Shown piece after piece: positions 11,890 to 24,300 of a stretch of DNA of 64,000 nt. Source of the DNA: Limnomonas spitsbergensis (Eukaryota > Chlorophyta > Chlorophyceae > Chlamydomonadales); assembly GCA_037349105.1 (NCBI GenBank), contig JAYJMM010000112.1, positions 5,664,501-5,728,500 on the forward strand, given 5' to 3'. The translations under genes and the position numbers were made by a program. The number at the start of each line of letters is the position of its first letter. Position 1 is the first letter of the stretch. The notes below the pieces were generated by a model, which did not search any database, had not been told where the DNA came from, and worked only from the letters and a program-made list of their open reading frames with translations.

Positions 11890-12624
11890 TTATCGGCCAC
11901 GTCCCCTGCCACGTCCCCTGCCGCGTCCTCTGCCGCGTCCAGCACCACCTACCAGCACCAGTGCCAGAAAATTGATGCTAACAAAGGATTTGCCCATGTG
12001 ACATGGGAGACGAAAATTTTGCTCAGGAACAGATGCATCAAATATCTAGTCTGTCCAGTGATGCAGTTCCAATTTCATGTCATAAGAGCGTGCTCAATCG
12101 GCGGCATAATCCATACTGCATCACACAGTTCATATTGTAAGCCTCCCAATGCCTCTTCCTGTCTTCCATGCCTCACCCGGTCTTGATGGCTTCGTGGGTC
12201 GCTGCTTTGGTTTGTCTATGTCCACGAGTAGAGTATCCAGGTTGAGGCTATCAGGTAAGATATAGTAGCGAATGTTGTTGCCCCTGACACTGAGGGCATC
12301 CAAGCTAATGGGGTTCTTTCCCTTGGCGATCAGCTTGACCGCTTTCAAGTGAGTATTCATGGCGATGTCCACACCTGTCGATCGAAGCAGCACGGGGCGC
12401 TAAGTGGTGGATCCATGCGCGTTCAGAAAAAGCAGAGGCGACACAGACCTGTGATCGTGCCCTGAATGACGCTTCCGTTCTTAAGCTCAATTTGTACAGT
12501 CTCGTTCGCCAATTTCATAAGAAACCTGCGAGAGAACACCGAGTTCAGATGCGATGCGGCTGATATAATGGATTGCGGCCCCAGATCACGAAGCCTTTAG
12601 TGCATACCTGACTAGCTTCACCAT
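11890..12624 (-). CDS. SmD1: small nuclear ribonucleoprotein Sm D1 (4 exons)
   Basis: Core spliceosomal Sm protein that joins the heptameric ring on U1, U2, U4 and U5 snRNAs. Exons on the minus strand: 12624-12608 (17 nt, MVKLV plus a split Arg), 12525-12449, 12374-12177 and 11948-11890; all phases agree and give 116 residues, close to the family's usual length. Sm1 is seen as [10 protein letters not shown] then [14 protein letters not shown]; Sm2 as [20 protein letters not shown]. The last exon encodes an uninterrupted run of Gly-Arg dipeptides followed by TAA, the methylated RG tail typical of SmD1. The start is set by the mini-exon whose split codon restores the RFLMKL of the family. Introns are 82, 74 and 228 nt and show no clear exon-edge copies, unlike the neighbouring genes. 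A CAG/GTGAGA just after the stop could be a donor in the 3' UTR. Confidence 0.93.
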
Positions 12625-13619
12625 TTTGCAAAGGGCTACGTAGGATCAGGTTCAGCACGGACATGTCCTCTGTGTTGTCTGACTTGTACGGCCAGTGGCT
12701 TGGGGCAAACATGGGCTTGCCGAACCTCTCTGTGCCGAACTGGCATAGGGCACCCCTTGCCCCCTTGCCCCTTATCGGACACAACCTACGCCTACGCTAC
12801 CCAATACTTATTTTATTCAATCCAGCAGTAATCTCCCCCACCAGGTACACGTCATTGCCCCTTATCCGTTTTTTTGAAGAGTAAGTGAGGCGCAACTATG
12901 CTTCGAGTCGATGACACAGCAGACCGAGTTCGTTCCCACTCTTGTTATCCGTGTGTTCAACAGACGCAGCTGCTTAGAATCCTTCAGCATGACATTGTGA
13001 TACCGGTATAGTAACACTCGTGCAGGGTTGAATGAGTGTTCCGTCTCCCATGCCCCCCTCTTGTGATCGATGCTGGCTGAACTCTGCTTCCTCATCTCTT
13101 GAAGCGACTGGCTTCAACAATTGACAACGACTCAACCACTGCAACACGGAAATACTAGTCGGACTTACTGCATGCAAGGCTATGGTCACAGCTGAATGAT
13201 GCCTCATGCTAGGCCTGAACTTTCAAGATTGCCCCCTTCACTTGTTTGGTACCGTAGCCTAGTCAGTGCACTCCTCCAAAGCGCCGATTCTATCACTCTT
13301 CTCTGCTTCGACATGGTTGCGGCATTGCCATGGGTAGAGGGTCTCTCGAGGCGTCCACCGGTCCACTGTGCCCTGAGGGCAATGCCGAATGATGAGAGCT
13401 CAATCCTTCCTAAGTTTCCCACACACATGGACCCACATCCATTCAGCAGTGGGTCAATGGGCTCAGATTGTCGGGTCAGATTGCAGGTGATTGGGTGGGC
13501 TTCCGCCAAAGCATTTTAGTTGATAGGATTCCACAGTGGGTCAATGGGCCCATTCCCTGTCCTGATGCTCTAGCGAAGTTTTTGAAGTCGATCACGACGT
13601 CTTGGGGAATGACTGGGAC

Positions 13620-13742
13620 AGCAGGCAAGGGGGCACTGGCTTTTCTTACCAGTCTCTTCCTTCTCGGTTTTCTATTCGCCCTTCTTGTTCAAGTTCCTCA
13701 CAACTGGACGTTTGAGCAGGGCCCTGAGGTGTAACGTCATTA
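13620..13742 (+). mobile_element. LINE-tail fragment (family B)
   Basis: A pyrimidine-rich run (CTTCCTTCTC and similar) is followed by GAGCAGGGCCCTGAGGTGTA and ACGTCATTAAC, in the same order as the 3' tail of the LINE at 52611-54609. Likely a 5'-truncated retrocopy of the tail. Confidence 0.6.
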
Positions 13743-14885
13743 ACAAAATCCACACATGAAAATCGCAGTAGGGGATTGGTTGCACACGGGCAGACATCCA
13801 CACAGCTGAGGCGTTCACGCACATATTGACAACATGTAACCCTTAAGCCCTGCTCAAAAGACACGGTCCAGGCGAATACTCACCAGCCGGGCTGACACCC
13901 ACCACTGCCGGCCAGCCCCTGCAGCCCCATGCTCAAGGGGACAGAAAGCTGCACCTCGTGCGAGGTGTGGAACTGTGTGCAACGCAGCATGGGCCGAGGC
14001 GACATCTGTGCTGAAAAAGGCGGATCAGCCAGTCTGGTGTCCACTAAGGCCTTGGGGTTTACAAAATGATAACATCTCGTCTTAAACCAGGTACTCCTCC
14101 CAGTTTGAGTGATAATGCTAGCCCACCTGATCCGCCAGCCCGGACAAAATAAGTCAAGCTTCCAACTAGTCACGATATAGAGGTTGCCTATCAACAGTTA
14201 TTTCAGGGATGAATCAGCTACACCTGGGCTAAACTTCAGCCAAACTTCAGCTACAATAATAAGGTACTTGTTGCCTGACTAGAGCGCCGGGTTCCATGTT
14301 CCTGCCCCCACACATAGGAGGATGGCATGGCTGCACCATGGCCCAGGCTGTGCATGGTACCTGGAATTGAGCCTAGTCATTCCCTACCAGCCCCACATTG
14401 CCGAGCGTTCAGCAGGGCCCAGCGGGTATACTTTGTTCTAAACCTGTTGCCTGGGATCTTTGCCGCAGGTCAGTCCAGGTCTAAGCCCCATGAGCCCAGC
14501 GGTCACTATGCGACATCCCCTGAAGGGGGTGTGGAGCACACTAAAAAAAACACTGCTAACCAGACCTGGCAAACTCAGTGCACTATCTGCATGCTCCCTT
14601 TGCATTGATCACCAATCAAACAATCAATCAATCAATCTTGTCCACCATGAGGTCACGCTCCACTAGAAGCGTCATTCGCCCCACCAGGAGTCAGCTTGGT
14701 CCCATGGATGCACGCTGAATCATCAGTCCAATTCGCCCCACTTGCAGTCTCACTTGATCCGCCTGGGGGAAAATGGTCCAGTGGTACAATGCTGGAGGCA
14801 CCCATACCCAAAGGTTGAGAGATCGAAAGCGCCACACGATCTTCTCTCTAACCCTGCCTAGATCGCCAGGTCCATGTTCCTCAAC

Positions 14886-14925
14886 AGGAATTGTACCGGT
14901 AGGGTTTGGGGTTTGATCCTGAAAC
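14886..14925 (+). repeat. inverted copy of the exostosin stop/3' UTR segment
   Basis: The plus strand here reads GTACCGGTAGGGTTTGGGG then GATCCTGAAACTACAG, which matches the minus-strand sequence around the exostosin stop codon (15387-15389) and just beyond. It is therefore an inverted copy about 500 bp downstream of the gene. Confidence 0.7.
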
Positions 14926-14935
14926 TACAGTAATT

Positions 14936-15060
14936 GATCACAAGCCAACGACGTGAAACCTTTATCACATGTCAATTTCTTCACACATTTCCCACACACC
15001 AATGCCGCTACACCTTGATCACATGTCAACGACGTCACACCTTGGTCACAGGTACAACTC
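14936..15060 (-). repeat. short tandem repeat with Cys codons
   Basis: Imperfect repeats built on TTGATCACATGTCAACGACG. One minus frame reads a degenerate motif (SLTCDQGV, ALVCGKCV, KLTCDKGF, SLACDQ). The frame is only 70 codons and has no other sign of being a gene. Confidence 0.5.
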
Positions 15061-15222
15061 GCCCCACATGGAGTGCAACCGCCTGCAAATGAAAAATAAC
15101 AGCCAAGGTAAGCCAGCAGCAACGGGTGAAAACACATTCAAGGGATTTGAGAAGGCAACACGGCACATTTCTGTTTGGCTGCCCCCCCTGACTTTCTCTA
15201 CACCCCTGAGAAGCCACTTTAT

Positions 15223-15386
15223 GGCATACTTGTACGCCAGGTTTCAGTGTCAAACCCTGAACCCTACCCGTACAGCGTTTTGATGGTGTAGTACTGTTGT
15301 GCAAGGATCAAACCCTCAACCCTAGGCCCTGCTGGTACAGCTATTTGATGTTGTAGTACTGTAGTTTCAGGATCAACCCCCAAACC
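15223..15386 (-). repeat. tandem copies of the exostosin stop/3' UTR segment
   Basis: Beyond the stop codon the end of the coding region recurs twice (about 15308-15356 and 15248-15294). Each copy keeps TAC(A/C)A(A/C)CATCAAA and a GTAC..G block followed by AGGGTT. One copy still encodes a TAG at the equivalent place. Confidence 0.75.
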
Positions 15387-18300
15387 CTACCGGTACAACG
15401 ATTTGATGGTGTAGTTGTATGCCATGCCATTGTGAGCAGGCTCCCAAATGAAAGCTCGGTAGTGCTCTGCCATCTTCAGCCGCATCAAACGCTGCTCCTC
15501 TAGGGTGATGGACCTGCAAACACGTGTCCAGCTACAGTTCAGCTACAGTCCAGCTGCATTTCAGCTACAACACACCATCTACAGCAGCATCAGATGCTGC
15601 TCTTCTAGGGTGATGGACCTGCAATCAAATGTCCAGTTACATTTCAGCTACATTTCAGCTACAACACACCATCTGGAGCCACATCAGACACTCCTTTTTC
15701 ATGCTCATGGACCTGGGAAGGGCTCTGGCATACACTGTGCTTCTCGGGTGCCTCAGCTGCAATTCAACTACACCACGCCGTGTATTGCAATCCTGAACTC
15801 CTAGAGGCCAATGGACCTACAGCGAGCGCCGGTGTGATTGAGCAACTTTCATCACCTTCAATTAAACTGACTGGTTTTATTCAGCACCGCTTTTCATTTT
15901 TCAGACAGATGCCGGTACCAGGGCCCAAACAATATAAATTTATTTAGCTGCTTGCTGAATTGAGTTGAGGCCAGTCTGCACCCCTTCTCTTCCTGAAAGG
16001 CCGGGTCAGGACAAGGTCCTCCTCTCCAATCCTCTCTCCATTTAAATTCCCTTCCTTCTTACCTTCCTTCTGTTCCCCCAATCCCCCCTCCTGAATTCTC
16101 TGTCCTTCCTTCCTTCTCTCCCGAGACTCCTTCCCTCCCCTTCCACACCCTGCCTCCATCCCCCCTATCCCCCCTCCTGATGCTCTCTCTTTCCTTCCTT
16201 CTCTCCCGTGCCTCCCCTACCACACCCGGCCTCCATTCCCCCTATCCCCCCTCCTGAATTCTCTGTCCTTCCTTCCTTCTCTCCCGAGCCTCCTTCCCTC
16301 CCCTTCCACACCTGGCCTCCACTCCCCCTATCCCCCCTCCTGATTTCTCTGTCCTTCCTTCCTTCTCTCCCGTGCCTCCCCTTCCACACCCTGCCTTCAT
16401 TCCACCTGGCTTGATCTCACATCAGGAGAGGGTTGAGGCCCTTCCCACACACCTGGCTTGACCACCCTATCCTCTTCCAGTAAAACCTACAACTTAACCT
16501 TAATGGAACAAGAGCGGACATTCTCCTTCGAATCGGTACGAGGTCCTCCCTTAGTCCCTTTCAGACATGTCATCAACTTCACCTTCCTCTTGGTATCATT
16601 TTGCTTGGACTGAACACGGTGGAAGGCTGGCCGACCAGCCCTTGGTTTTAAGCACTATGTTTTCGTATCTCCGCTTCACCCCAGCCTAAAATGGAAGCCC
16701 CAGGTGTGGCCAGCTGAGCTGCTTGGGTCGCCGGCTGCTGGCCTGTCCAGGTTAGGTCCCCATCGGGCCTTTTGCTGAGGCAGGGCCGCCTGCCACTGGT
16801 GGCCTTGCAGCAAGGAACACGACTTGCATTATGAAGTCCTAGAGGTCCTACTTGGTCATATCTGCAGCTTGCGGTGAACCTCCATCAAAAAGTAAAACAA
16901 CCCCCAAGAGAATCATCCCAGACCACTTGTACCTTAGGATGGGTATGAGGTCAGGAATGTCATTCTTGGATATCCGCACCGCAATCTCGTCGTACGGAAT
17001 AATATCCTCAAACATCTGAAACACGTGATCCTGAAAAGGGAGGGGTGAGAGGGTGTGCACTGCTTGTATATTGGGTCACTGCGATGTTCGAAACACGTAG
17101 ACTTGAGGGGAAAAGGAAGTGTGGGAAGTGTGATAAGGAGTAAAATGCCACTGTAAATAATGCCGTTTTGCGTGTGAATCAGGTGGGGAGAATAATGTGC
17201 GTGTTGAGTCTCTGACCGACAAAAAATGTGTGTGACAGTCCACCCAACCCAATTGCATGTGTGAGAAGGTGTGGACTGTCAGTGCCCGGGGTGAATCAAA
17301 TATCTGAAGCGCATGGTTGCGGCTTGCGAGGCGAGGGGGGTGGAAGAGTGACATGTGTGCCATGTATGGGTCATGCATATGCATTGCCATTGTGGGTTGA
17401 GTCACTCCAACATCTGACCACAGAGGGGACATGAGAACAAGAAGTGTGGATGGTGTGATACATGTGAGATGCATATCCTGATGTTGTAAAATGCGAACTG
17501 TGGAAAATGTGATACGTGTGACAGCAGATGGTCAATGGGATGGGCCTCTGAAAATCTGAAGCACATGGTCATGAGGGAGCGGGGAAGATATACCAAACAG
17601 TGTGAGATGTGTGACTGTGTGAGGAGAAGGGGTGAGCTGCTAGTGGATCTGAGGTCGGCCGGTCAGGGAGAGGGGTGTGGAGGTAGGGTTCAGGGTGGCG
17701 AATGTTTGCTTTTGGTGATTACGGTTTAGGATTTAGGGTTCAGGATTTCAGTTCGATGTGCGTGCGTGTGCAATCCGTAATTCCAGGGTGCAGTGAATGA
17801 TTTCTCCTCCACACCTTTCACACCTTCTTCACACCCGATTACCTGGATTACGACTGGGATGCAGCCATGCACCATCGCGATGGAAAGCCGGATGCCAAAA
17901 CCGCCACCTGCCGGCAGGGAGGCATGAGGGGCGAGCATGAAGGGGTATACTCAATTTGTCACCAGCAGTCATAAGTCATAACCAACACAAACATAAGCAG
18001 ACACACACTTTGGTTTCCACTGCAGTGTACAATGAAGTGAAGTGAAGTATCAATGTACTTCTTATAATGGTGCCAGACGACCGTACTGCCAGAACAATTG
18101 TAAAAGTGGTTGAACACGTTACCCTACTGGCCTCAGGTGCCGAAAGGCCGACATTTGGATATGATCAGCTTCCCTCCCCCCCCCAGTTTTCTTGAGTTTC
18201 CCGTGTGTGTTCCTGAGCTACCAGTGAGGTGCGTGGTATAAGGTATTGGTGCGGTACAACTCTCGGCCCTGGTCTGTGAAGGCCGTTGATGTACATGACC

Positions 18301-21300
18301 TCATTGTCGTTCACACTTCACACTCCTGGTATGACCCCCCCCCCCCACACTCTCACCATGAGGAGCCAAGCAAAACTTGGTGGTGCGGTACAACTCCCGG
18401 TACTGGTGTGTCTGGCCATCAATAAAAAGTACATCGCTGTTTTCTGCCAGGTCACCAGTTTTGTTGAGATCCATGAAGAGCCTCTGTACCGCCTGCCGCA
18501 CTCCGCCACTGCGGTACAGTGCCAAAGAAGTATTAAGGGCCTGCCACAACAACGGTCATTGGGTTTGTTGAGGTCAGGGATGGTCCTCTGCACTGCCTGT
18601 TGCACACCACTACAGCAGTACGGACATCCCTTGTACCGCCTGTTGTACACCGCCACAGCAGTAAAATAACAGGGGATGGTCTAATATGTATGTCGCTGCT
18701 GTACTCACAATCAGCAGCGTTATTGAGATGTAAGAAGAGGTGATGTACGCCTTGGCTCACACCAGCACTACAACACAAGTTAAGGGAGGGGGTGAAGGGC
18801 CTGCCATGACGACCGTCATCTTCTTGTGCATACCTATATAGAGTTTCCGTACGGCCTGGCACACGCCCCCGCCTAGGTCCAATGGCAGGGAAAGAGCTAA
18901 GCGCTTGCCACAGCAGTGCTTGTTTTTACGACTCAGCTACAAGTCAGCTACACTCCGGCCACTGGCCAGAGACAACATTTGTGGCCACCCTTGCTGCTTT
19001 GGCCACAAATTTCAGGCCGGTCCAGGTTTGGTCTTGATTGGGCCTTCGGCAGCCTCTTGGCGACCTGCCAAAGTTATACTTGTAGCCGGAAAAAAAATCC
19101 CCACCGTGAATATCATGAATGCGTTTTCCCAGCTTTTAATCAGCCTTGCGCACGCCCCTGCTGTGGTACAGCGGCAGAGGGAACCCCACAGTGATGGCCA
19201 AAGCAGCCAGCGGCAGGACCCAATTATCTCCAACTACTCGCAGGAATAAATTGCTTGACGATCTCCCGCACCCGCCCACCCTCATGGGGCCTGCCTCACG
19301 AAAGTATGCGCTTCACACCCCCATCAAAAAAAAGGCGACTGAGGTTTGTTGCTTCCACAATTTTGGACACCTGCACCTGCCCGACGACCTGCCTGTAAAT
19401 GGAATCTTTGGCGCGCACCCCCCCGGCGAAGAAAAACAGATTGGTCCTCTCAGAGCTGACTCCGTTGTCCTTCAAAATCTGCATGGGCGGGACGCATGGA
19501 CGGGTTGTACGAGTGGGTTGCATGGGCGGGGTACATGAGCACCTTGCATGGGCGGGTTGTATAAGTGGGTTGCATGGGCGGGGTGCATGAGCACCTTGCA
19601 TGGGCGGGTTGCGTGTACATGGGCACCTTACATGGGCGAATTGTATGGGCGGGGTACATGGGCGGCTTGCATGGGCGGGTTGCATGGGCGAGGTACATGA
19701 GCACCTTGCATGCACGGGTTGTATAAGTGGGTTGCATGGGCGGGGTGCATGAGCACCTTGCATGGGAGGGTTGCATGTACATGGGCACCTTACATGGGCA
19801 AATTGTATGGGCGGGGTACATGGGCGGCTTGCATGGGCAGGTTGCGTAGGCGGCTTGCATGGGCGGGTTGCGTGTACATGGGCACCTTGCATGGGCGGGT
19901 TACGTGGGCGGGGGACATGGGCGGCTTGCATGGGCGGGGTACATAAGCGGCTTGCATGAACGGGGTACATGGGCAGGTTGTATGGACTGGAGGGCGGCTT
20001 ATTGATCTCGTGTATCCTCGTATCCCATGCTGTGGTACGGGGATGCAACCCCATCCCAGACCAGGTCTTCGACGCACCCATGCAGATGATCTAGATCTAG
20101 ATCTCACCTGCTCATAGATCACCTTTGCATCTTCGTATCCTATTTCGTTGTACGGGGAAGCCACCACATCCCTGGCTGGGTGGACGCATCCATGCAGAGG
20201 ATCTATATCTAGATCTCACCTGCTGATAGATCACTTTTGCATCTTCGTATCCTATTTCGTTGTACGGGGAAGCCACCACATCCCTGGCTGGGTGGACGCA
20301 TCCATGCAGAGGATCTATATCTAGATCTCACCTGCTCATAGATCACTTTTGCATCCTCATATCCAATGTCGTTGTACGGGGAAGCCACCACATCCCTGGC
20401 TGGGTGGACGCAGCCATGCAGAGGATCTAGAGGCTCTGGGTTCAATATCGATACGCCTTGCAGGCCCTGCAATTGGCATGGAAGAAATAGCAGGATCAAA
20501 AAGGGCAAATAAATACGCAAAAAGTAGCGTGTCCATCTCTTTAAGCGCTACATAATGCCGTCATCATGTGTGACCTGCAGTATAGAGGGACAAAGAGCAG
20601 AATCATAGAGGAGCAGTTGTGCCTGTCCTTCCCCCCAAAGCTACCTCCCTGCTCCCATCGCAATGCTCAAATGTCAACCAGAAAGCAAGAGCCAGCTTGC
20701 TCCCCTCCCCTGCCCCCCTGCTCCATGGCTCTCACCCCCCCCCCTGCTACCAATTCCAGCGCCCCCCCCTCCCATCACCACAGCACGTTGTTTAATATCA
20801 ACCAGAAAGCAAGAGCCAGCTCGCTCCCCCCCCCCCACAGCTCCCTCCCTCTCCCTGCTCTCCTCTCCCCCTATCTCCCCCGCTATCCCCACCCCTGTCC
20901 CCCTACACACAGCTCCCGCTCTCCCCGCTCCCCCCCCCGCTTCTCCTTTCCCCCTTCCTCCCACTTTCTAGCGCCCCCCCCCCCTCCCATCACCACATCA
21001 CCTCGTTCAATACCAACCAGAACGCAAGAGCCAGGTCGCCCCCCCCCCCCACAGCTCCCTCCCTCCCCCCCGCTCTCCCCTCCCTCTGTCCCCCCTCCCC
21101 CCCCCCTGTCCCCCTACACACAGCTCCTGCTCTCCCCGCCCCCCCCCCCCCGCTTCTCCTTTCCCCCTTCCTCCCACTTTCTAGCGCCCCCCCCCCCTCC
21201 CATCACCACCTTGTTTAAATGGTAACCAAAGTGCACCAACTTTATGACGGATGCGGCTTTGGGGGGCGCGTAGCATGCCCCTTTATCACCTGTAACAAGC

Positions 21301-24300
21301 AGCCAGCATAAGGGCAACAAACAGGTCAGTCGGGATAAAAGGCCAACATCAAAAAACAAATCACGCACATAATGGTGGAGGCGGCTTTGGGGGGCGCGTA
21401 GCATGCACCTAAAACATTGCAACAAGGCCAACATACCGTACGACCACATAAACTTCACTCAAAATTAATTGACTTTTGGCCTGCGCGGACATGGCTGCGC
21501 GGACATGGCTGCGCGCTAATAATAATAGTTCAAAACTCGCTGCTGTGCGAAGTTGAAGTCAGGTTTTCGTCGCCATTGCTGCGCGGGGTGTCAGTCAGGT
21601 GTCTGTTGTGACGGCTGTGCAGCAATAAATTAATGTAAGTGCACAGATTTTGTCGTTGCGCGCAAGGGGAGGGGGGCAAAAAAAAGCCAGGGACCCCATG
21701 CCCCCCGGCCCCAAAACGAGGACCCAACGAGCCCCCCGCCCCCCCCCCACCCCCGCCTCTGGAACCCATTGAAATTTAAATATCTCAGTCGAAATTCAAA
21801 TTACAGGGCATGTAAGGGGCGTTTTTTATTAGCTTATTTCAAGGCGCTTCTACTGGTATTTTTTAATTCGTTAGGGTGATGACATGCCAACAGTCTTTGA
21901 ATCGCGTGGTATCGCGGAAGCTGCCATCCGTGCCATGCACTCCCTCCCATTCTGGTGGCGTCTGACGTTTGCAGGGCCAGCGGATTTGAGGACCTTGCCC
22001 CAACGACCACAAGTGATCAATTCATTCATGATCCACCCGACCCACACTACCATGTGCTGCGTATAATACAGCTCTTTCTAAGGATGACTCAGCTGGTTTC
22101 AGGGTGTGTCCAATGGAGCCAAACCCTCAGTGTGGGGGGTCATGTGGTAATTCAATCAACATTTTAGGATGTAAATGGACTCATGTTGGCAAGGAGAACA
22201 CAGAGGTGCCGCTGCCAGTCTCAACAGACCTCTAGAAAAAAAAATACGAAGTTTGGGGGAAAAAACAAATGTTGGATATCTTGGGATCCCCCCCCCCACT
22301 TGGCTCCCCCATATCTCCCACCCCCCTGGGCCAAAAACATTTCAAAAACAGCTATGGAACGCTCTCGTCAAGCTCTACACAAAAGGGGCATGGGGTTGAT
22401 TTTTTTGGTTTTGCCCCCCCCCCTCGGTTGCGCGGCCGTTTTTCAATTATGCTTCGCTGCACGACGAAAAACAAATTACCTATATTTTGCTGCGCAGACC
22501 CCTTGTGATTTTACGGTAAGGGCAAAATGTCAGTCGCTATGACAGGCCGACATCGCCTAGTTTAGGGTTTAAACTTAGGGTTTAGGAAACCCTTCACCCT
22601 ACAAAACACCTGCACAATAATTGATGCAGCTTCCTACACAACAAGGTCAGCCTAACAAAGAGGTCAGTCACGATATAAGGCGGAGGTGTCTAAGTGCACC
22701 AATAGCTGCCTGATGCATCCAAATGCGGGTGGCGCGTAGCATTCCCCTTCATGACCTTCACCAAGGGCAACATATCAAAGAGGGAAGTCGGGATAAGAGG
22801 CCGACATATTGAATTGCACCAAAAGCTGTTTGATGGATTCAGATGCGGATGGTGCATAATGCCCTTTTATGACCTGCGACGAGGGTAACAGAACAATGAG
22901 TCAGTCAGGATAGATGTCAAAATGCATTCATAGCTGTGTGATGGATCCAAATGGGGGGGGTGCGTAACATCCCTTTAATCACCCACAATGAGGGCAGCAG
23001 AACAAACAGGTCATTAGGGGTAAGGCGCCGAAATATTGAAGTGCACCAATAGCTGTGTGATGGATCCAAATGGGGGGGGTGCGTAACATCCCTTTAATCA
23101 CCCACAATGAGGGCAGCAGAACAAAGGGTTCAGTCGGGCTACGAGGTCCACACCCGGGATACGAAGCCAGTGCAACAGAGGGGTCAGGCTGAATTAAATT
23201 AAAGTAAAGGGGCTGAGTTTAAGGGGCTGAATTAAATTAAAGGGGCTGGATTGAAGGGCTGAGTTTAAGGGGCTGAATTAAATCGGGCTGAATTACATTT
23301 AAGGGGCTGGTTTGAAGGGGTGAGGGTCACGGCAGGGGGATGAATTAAATACGTTTTATTTGGGTGGAGGTCGTTTAATTCTTACTTACGGGTCCAGGTA
23401 TTTCCAGGCGTGCGGTAAAGTAAATCTCTCACTACCCTGATCTCTCTATTCAAATGCGCCCACCCCCCCCCTCCCGGTTTGCCCGCGCCTCACCCGTGAA
23501 CCACATGAAGTGGTCCTTGCCTTGATTCCGGTTGAAGAAGGGGAACGTCTGATTGATGTAACTGGGGGGGCACGAAGGCAGCAGGGGGGAGGTATGAGAT
23601 AGAGGGCAGGAGGGCAGGGGGGGAGGGTATGAGATAGAGGGCAGGAGGGAGGGGGGGGGATATGAGATAGAGGGCAGGAGGGAGGGGGGGGGATATGAGA
23701 TAGAGGGCAGGAGGGAGGGGGGGGGGATATGAGATAGAGGGCAGGAGGGAGGGGGGGGGGTATGAGATAGAGGGCAGGAGGGAGGGGGGGGGGATATGAG
23801 ATAGAGGGCAGGAGGGAAGGGGGGGGGGGAGATATGAGATATAGTGCAGGAGGGAAGGGGGGGGGGATATCAGATATAGTGCAGGAGGGAAGGGGGGGGG
23901 GATATGAGATAGAGGGCAGGAGGGAAGGGGGGGGGGATATCAGATATAGTGCAGGAGGGAAGGGGGGGGGGATATGAGATATAGTGCAGGAGTGGGGGGT
24001 ATGAGATATAGTGCAGGAGGGAAGGGGTGGGGGATATGAGATATTGTGCAGGAGGGGGGGGGGTATGAGATAGAGGGCAGGAGGGAAGGGGGGGGAGGGT
24101 ATGAGATAGAGGGCAGGAGGGAAGGGGGGGGGATATGAGATAGAGGGCAGGAGGGAAGGGGGGGGGGTATGAGATAGAGGGCAGGAGGGGAGAGGGGGGG
24201 GTATGAGATAGAGGGCAGGAGGGCAGGGGGGGTGGGGGATATGAGATAGAGGGCAGGAGGGGGGGGTATGAGATAGAGGGCATGAGGGCATGAGGGGGGG

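Larger units (their letters stand above)
12625..15222. other. gene-poor stretch between SmD1 and the exostosin gene
   Basis: No gene recognised. It includes the 5' flank of SmD1, a LINE-tail copy (13620-13742, +), an inverted copy of the exostosin terminal region (14886-14925) and a short Cys-codon tandem repeat (14936-15060). Confidence 0.45.

Noticed and set aside
15505..15804. Plus-strand ORF near the exostosin end
   Set aside because: Antisense to exon 17 and its acceptor-edge copies.
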